Assembly: GCA_964242415.1 (NCBI GenBank)
Contig: CAXTAT010000010.1
Coordinates: 62,001-126,000, forward strand
DNA: 64,000 nt
Direction of reading: 5' to 3'
From: DASWOJ01 sp964242415
GTDB lineage: Bacteria > Pseudomonadota > Alphaproteobacteria > Acetobacterales > Acetobacteraceae
The translations under genes and the position numbers were made by a program. The notes under the pieces are model-generated. The model had not been told where the DNA came from. It searched no databases and worked only from the letters and a program-made list of their open reading frames with translations. Positions 60,415 to 64,000 of this stretch are shown here, one piece after another (the stretch's first letter is position 1; the number at the start of each line of letters is the position of its first letter).

Positions 60415-61200
60415 ATGAGCCAAGCCGCAACCATCGACCGTCCGGACGCCGCCTACGGCGAGACCCCCGCCATCCTGCTGGACCGCGTGAACAAGTGGTA
60501 CGGCGCGATGCACGTGCTGCGCGACATCAGCCTGAGCGTCGGACACCGGGAGAAGGTGGTGGTCTGCGGTCCCTCCGGGTCCGGCAAATCGACCATGATC
60601 CGCTGCATCAACCGGCTGGAGACGCACCAGGAGGGCCGCATCCTGGTCGATGGCACGGAGCTGACCGACGACACCCGGGCGCTCGACACCATCCGGCGCG
60701 AGGTCGGCATGGTGTTCCAGAGCTTCAATCTGTTCCCGCACCTGACGATCCTGGAGAACTGCACCCTGGCGCCGATCTGGGTCCGCAAGATGCCCCGCGC
60801 GGAGGCGGAGGAGCTGGCGATGGACTACCTGCGCCGGGTTAAGATCCCCGAGCAGGCGAAGAAGTACCCGGGCCAGCTCAGCGGCGGCCAGCAGCAGCGC
60901 GTCGCCATCGCCCGGGCGTTGTGCATGAAGCCGAAGATCATGCTGTTCGACGAGCCGACCAGCGCGCTCGACCCCGAGATGATCAAGGAGGTCTTGGACA
61001 CCATGATCGGCCTGGCGCACGACGGCATGACGATGGTGTGCGTGACGCACGAGATGGGCTTTGCCCGCCAGGTCGCCGACCGCGTGGTGTTCATGGACCG
61101 TGGCGAGATCGTCGAGCAGGGGCCGCCGAACTCGCTGTTCGAGGACCCGCAGACTGACCGGCTCAAGCTGTTCCTGAGCCAGATCCTGCGCGGGCACTGA
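60415..61200 (+). CDS. aapP: General L-amino acid ABC transporter ATPase AapP
   Basis: A 261-residue ATPase that powers AapQM. Walker A GPSGSGKST at residues 52-60, Q-loop FQSFNLFPHL, signature LSGGQQQRVAIARAL, Walker B IMLFDEPTSALDPE and switch His in CVTHEMGFAR. GAGAGGGA precedes the ATG. The stop codon lies at the junction of a perfect 17-bp tandem duplication; without it the frame would continue four codons longer (WRRT). Confidence 0.96.
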   Translation: MSQAATIDRPDAAYGETPAILLDRVNKWYGAMHVLRDISLSVGHREKVVVCGPSGSGKSTMIRCINRLETHQEGRILVDGTELTDDTRALDTIRREVGMVFQSFNLFPHLTILENCTLAPIWVRKMPRAEAEELAMDYLRRVKIPEQAKKYPGQLSGGQQQRVAIARALCMKPKIMLFDEPTSALDPEMIKEVLDTMIGLAHDGMTMVCVTHEMGFARQVADRVVFMDRGEIVEQGPPNSLFEDPQTDRLKLFLSQILRGH

Positions 61201-61215
61201 TCCTGCGCGGGCACT
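61182..61215. repeat. 17-bp perfect tandem duplication over the aapP stop
   Basis: GATCCTGCGCGGGCACT occurs at 61182-61198 and again at 61199-61215. The junction ACT|GATC creates the TGA stop. A single copy would read CAC TGG CGC CGG ACT TAA, so the duplication shortened the reading frame by four codons. Confidence 0.9.
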
Positions 61216-61318
61216 GGCGCCGGACTTAACACCACGTTGTAACACATTTAGGGCATATTAACGACACATCCCCGGTGCAGTTGGATAGGATGTATCGCGC
61301 GACGGGATTGGACCGGAC

Positions 61319-62497
61319 TTGCCACTGAACGTGCCGACCTTGCTGTTCGTGACGGCCCTGGTGGTCGCGTTCTCCGGCGCCCTGCTGATCTTCGCGCAGC
61401 AGCCGCGGTGGGACTTGGGTGCCACCGCGCTGTGGGGCGCGGCGATGTTGCTGGGCGCGCTGGGGTTCGTCCTGACGGCGCTGGGTCAGGGGAGCATGCC
61501 CTGGGTTGGCGACGGTCTGGGCACGGCGGCGTTCTTGGGAGCCATGGGGTTGTCATGGGCCGCGGCACGGGTGTTCGCCCGGCGTGCCGCATGGACCTGG
61601 ATGGCCGCGGCTGGGGCTGGCCTGTGGCTGGTGACGGCGCCGCTGCAGTCCGGGTCGCCCCGTTGGCTGGCGCTGTCGTGCTTCATGGGGTCGGCCTACA
61701 TCTTCGCGACCGCGGCCGAGCTTTGGCGCCTGCGGGGGGAGCGGCTGCCGTCTCGCCCGGCTGCGGTGGTGCTGCTGCTGGTGCACGGCGGGTTTTATGC
61801 CGGGCGCGGCCTGCTTGCGCTGGTGCAGGGTGAGGCCGGGCCGTGGGCCGACGCGATCGCCGCGGGAATGCTGTTGGAGAGCCTGCTGAACACCGTCGGG
61901 ATTGCCTTTATCCTGCTGGCGATGATGAAGGAACGGGTGGAGCTGCGCACCGCCGAGCAGTTGCTGGCGCTGGCGCTGGAGGACAGCCTGACGGGGATCG
62001 GCAACCGCCGCAGCTTCGATGAGCAGTTGGAGCAGGAGATCCGCCGCGCCCGCCGCCTGCGCACCTCGGTGGCGCTGCTGATGATCGACGTGGACCACTT
62101 TAAGGCGTTCAACGATGAGTTCGGGCACCTGCAAGGGGATAACTGCCTGCGTACCGTGGCCAGGACGATCGCCGGGCTGGTCCGCCGCCCCGGCGACCTG
62201 GTGGCCCGCTATGGCGGTGAGGAGTTTGCGGTGCTGCTGCCCGGCACCGATCTCGCCGGCGCCGCGGTCCTGGCCGAGGCGATGCGGTCGGCGGTGATGG
62301 CGTTGGCGCTGCACCACCTGGCTGAGTATGGCGTGGTGACGGTCAGCGTTGGGGTGGCCGCCCTGTGGCCCAGCGGCGAGGACGACACTGGGGCGGCATT
62401 GGTGCATGCGGCGGACGGCGCGCTTTACGGGGCCAAGACGGGCGGACGCAACCGGGTGCGCGCGGTGGGGCAGGTGGCTGCTGCTGCTGCGGTCTGA
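61319..62497 (+). CDS. Membrane diguanylate cyclase (GGDEF)
   Basis: A 392-residue protein. About seven membrane segments occupy residues 5-205, then a short coiled linker (KERVELRTAEQLLALALE) leads into a GGDEF domain: DSLTGIGNRRSFDEQLEQ, LLMIDVDHFKAFNDEFGHLQ, the active site RYGGEEFAVLLPG. It should make cyclic di-GMP from GTP. An inhibitory RxxD site is not obvious before GGEEF (residues RRPGDLVARYGGEEF contain RPGD, a possible one). The start is TTG at 61319; no ATG covers the first helix. The membrane sensor resembles no named domain. Confidence 0.88.
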   Translation: MPLNVPTLLFVTALVVAFSGALLIFAQQPRWDLGATALWGAAMLLGALGFVLTALGQGSMPWVGDGLGTAAFLGAMGLSWAAARVFARRAAWTWMAAAGAGLWLVTAPLQSGSPRWLALSCFMGSAYIFATAAELWRLRGERLPSRPAAVVLLLVHGGFYAGRGLLALVQGEAGPWADAIAAGMLLESLLNTVGIAFILLAMMKERVELRTAEQLLALALEDSLTGIGNRRSFDEQLEQEIRRARRLRTSVALLMIDVDHFKAFNDEFGHLQGDNCLRTVARTIAGLVRRPGDLVARYGGEEFAVLLPGTDLAGAAVLAEAMRSAVMALALHHLAEYGVVTVSVGVAALWPSGEDDTGAALVHAADGALYGAKTGGRNRVRAVGQVAAAAAV

Positions 62498-62569
62498 TAG
62501 GGTTCGAACGGACGTCGTTCAGGGTCGCGTTCATCATAACGGGCAACGCCTGTCCCGCTTTGCAAATGG

Positions 62570-63493
62570 ATGCGTATGGCCGAGATGCTCGATTGGAACG
62601 TCGCTGTTTACTGCGCCAATGAGGCGGCGCGGTTGCAGGGCTGCCTCGACAGCATTCTGGCCGCTCTGACCGGACGCCGGGCGCTGGTCACCGTCATCCT
62701 AAACGGCAGTCGGGATGGCAGCCTGAACATCGCGTGCGCGGCGGCGCGGGCCGGCAAGCCGGTGGAGGTGTTTCAGATCGCGGCAACCGACAAGTCGAAT
62801 GCCATCAATCAATTCTATCACGCACTTCGCTCACCGGCCCGTGCCTACGCCGGCGTGGATGGTTATGTGTTCGTCGGACCAAACTCGTTCATGGCGATGG
62901 AGCAGCGGTTGGCAACGGATTCGCACGCCCTGGCAGTCACGGGTGTTGCGACGAGCGGGCGCACGATGCGGCTGGCAACTGAGGCAACGCTGGCGGAAGG
63001 CGGGCGCCTACACGGGCAGTTGCATGCTTTGAGGCCTACGTTCCTGGACCGCATGGCGGCACGCGGCATCCGTTTGCCGATCGGGCTTTATCGTGGCGAT
63101 GGCCTGCTCGGCAGCATGGCGGCTCATGATTTGGACCCATTGGCAAATCCTTGGGACAACTCGCGTGTGCCTGGTGTAGCAGACGCCACTTATGCCATTC
63201 AGGTGTTGTCCCCATTCAAGCCGCGCGACTTGCGGCGGCAGTTCAGCCGCAAGGTTCGCCAGATGCGCGGCACCATCGAAAATGCCGCCATCAAATCGAT
63301 CATCTATCGAGCCGGTTATGAAGGATTGCCCAGAAATGCTGATGACATGATCCTGGAGCACTTGGTAGCGCACGGCAGCCCCACCGTGCCGGCGATGGAC
63401 TATGTGTTCCAGCAACTGGCCATCCGGCACGCGAAGCGCGCAGCTAGGCCAGCGCAGGCGGATTTGATGGCGCACAGGGTGACCAAGGCCTAG
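62570..63493 (+). CDS. Glycosyltransferase-like protein (GT2-type fold)
   Basis: A 307-residue protein. The start WNVAVYCANEAARLQGCLDS, with LVTVILNGSRDGSLNIACAA, matches the nucleotide-sugar fold of family 2 glycosyltransferases (NE-x(n)-L-x-S-I and VILNGSRDGS). The usual acceptor-site Asp pair appears as YAGVDGYVFVGPNSFMAM. It is less GC-rich in codon use than neighbours (more A/T at third positions near the end). ATGs at 62570 and 62576 are both possible. No neighbouring polysaccharide genes. Confidence 0.72.
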   Translation: MRMAEMLDWNVAVYCANEAARLQGCLDSILAALTGRRALVTVILNGSRDGSLNIACAAARAGKPVEVFQIAATDKSNAINQFYHALRSPARAYAGVDGYVFVGPNSFMAMEQRLATDSHALAVTGVATSGRTMRLATEATLAEGGRLHGQLHALRPTFLDRMAARGIRLPIGLYRGDGLLGSMAAHDLDPLANPWDNSRVPGVADATYAIQVLSPFKPRDLRRQFSRKVRQMRGTIENAAIKSIIYRAGYEGLPRNADDMILEHLVAHGSPTVPAMDYVFQQLAIRHAKRAARPAQADLMAHRVTKA

Positions 63494-63689
63494 GTTCAAC
63501 GTCCAGATGAAGTCTGGGATCGAGTTACGCGGGTTTTTTAAAAGGATCGACCGCTAAGCGTGAAAGTGGGTTCGGCCGCAAACCAGCATTGCCGGGATGT
63601 CGAATAATCTCCGCGATCGTGTTCAGCCGTTCTTTCAACCTCATTGCACATCACCTCGGCTTGCGCCAGATGATCCTGCAACGACTGAA

Positions 63690-64000
63690 TTACCCCAACC
63701 CAGCCCGCGCCACCACCAGCAGCGCCGCCACGATCTGCACCGCATTCACCGTCGTCGAGACCCGGTGCATCCGGTCAAACCGCGCCGAAGCCGCTACATC
63801 CCCCGCCAGCCCAGCATCCCGCAGCCGGTTCAGCATCGGCATCAGCCCCTGCCGCAGCCAGACCGTCAGCAGAGCCACCAACCCCAGCACAACCCCCGAC
63901 AGCCAGTCCTGCCAAACCAGCCCCACCGCGCCGAGCGCCGCCGCAATCAGCACATATAAATAATAACGAGGGAACGTCGCCCGGATGAACCGCGCCGATG
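63690..64000 (-). CDS. DUF4149-like membrane protein (C-terminal part)
   Basis: The frame enters from the right edge and is read through to the stop at 63690. The visible 102 residues start SARFIRATFPRYYLYVLIAA and hold three membrane segments with the conserved stretch LMPMLNRLRDAGLAGD, then FDRMHRVSTTVNAVQIVAAL. RxHR-S-x-N-x-Q near the end is typical of DUF4149/TMEM205-like proteins. Start and first helix are outside the window. The 196 bp between it and the glycosyltransferase gene hold nothing recognised. Confidence 0.75.
   Translation of the reverse strand, partial: SARFIRATFPRYYLYVLIAAALGAVGLVWQDWLSGVVLGLVALLTVWLRQGLMPMLNRLRDAGLAGDVAASARFDRMHRVSTTVNAVQIVAALLVVARAGLG

Noticed and set aside
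1..64000. tRNA, rRNA, prophage or insertion sequence
   Set aside because: No cloverleaf, rRNA segment, transposase, integrase or phage structural gene was recognised on reading both strands; a tool-based scan was not possible.

Overview
The window is a chromosomal stretch of a GC-rich (about two-thirds G+C) Gram-negative bacterium, most likely an alphaproteobacterium of the Rhodospirillales/Acetobacteraceae type. This rests on the gene families seen: an ilvE-marR-ompR block of the PetP/PetR kind, class I lysyl-tRNA synthetase, AapJQMP and PotFGHI transporters, DUF1244, DUF2852 and DUF4142 proteins, OprB porin, KimA-like permease, and several cytosolic glycosidases. No rRNA, tRNA, transposase, phage gene or CRISPR array was recognised. 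Two dispersed repeat families sit between genes: a roughly 140-165 bp element with inverted ends (six copies and one half copy), and a shorter 'GTCATTGCGA'-type repeat.

Layout. 1-3.4 kb: start of a secreted protein running off the left end, a GH5-like glycosidase, pyruvate kinase. 3.9-4.5 kb: two small proteins (one DUF1244). 4.5-8.5 kb: polyamine ABC operon potFGHI (minus strand). 8.6-9.3 kb: SRAP protein (YedK/HMCES). 9.3-10.8 kb: gene-poor, less GC-rich island with one DUF2934 protein. 10.8-12.2 kb: EnvZ-like histidine kinase. 12.5-19.2 kb: minus-strand carbohydrate locus (small secreted protein, OprB porin, royal-jelly/Yellow-like protein, gluconate-dehydrogenase subunit-3-like protein, GMC oxidoreductase, GH1 glycosidase). 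19.6-24.1 kb: KimA-like permease, OsmC-like protein, second GH1-like protein. 24.1-26.1 kb: pgsA, lipoprotein, moaD, moaE. 26.3-33.8 kb: membrane protein, ilvE, MarR/OmpR pair, lysS and an MprF-like membrane protein with a shortened catalytic domain. 33.8-42.8 kb: small membrane protein, OmpA-like protein, DUF2852, RND efflux pair, MaoC, MATE. 42.8-49.9 kb: MarR, glgX, DUF4142, GatC/AtzG-like subunit with amidase, hydrolase. 49.9-55.8 kb: MFS, MAPEG, TetR, and an osmC-acyl-CoA-dehydrogenase-like-ferredoxin-sulfurtransferase operon. 55.9-64 kb: COG4705-like membrane protein, aapJQMP, diguanylate cyclase, glycosyltransferase and the end of a DUF4149-like protein.

Most interesting points. The TetR-flanked OsmC/ACAD-like/ferredoxin/double-rhodanese operon has a coherent redox and sulfur theme, a 17-bp palindrome just upstream of its first gene, and an ACAD-fold enzyme without the usual EGT catalytic segment; its function is unknown to me. 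The carbohydrate locus looks like an uptake-and-oxidation module without the export signals of its characterised relatives. The inverted-end repeat carries a purine-rich stretch that acts as the apparent Shine-Dalgarno sequence of at least three genes. lysS lies 2 nt before an MprF-like gene whose synthase domain is cut short. All function calls come from reading motifs by eye; no database search was run.
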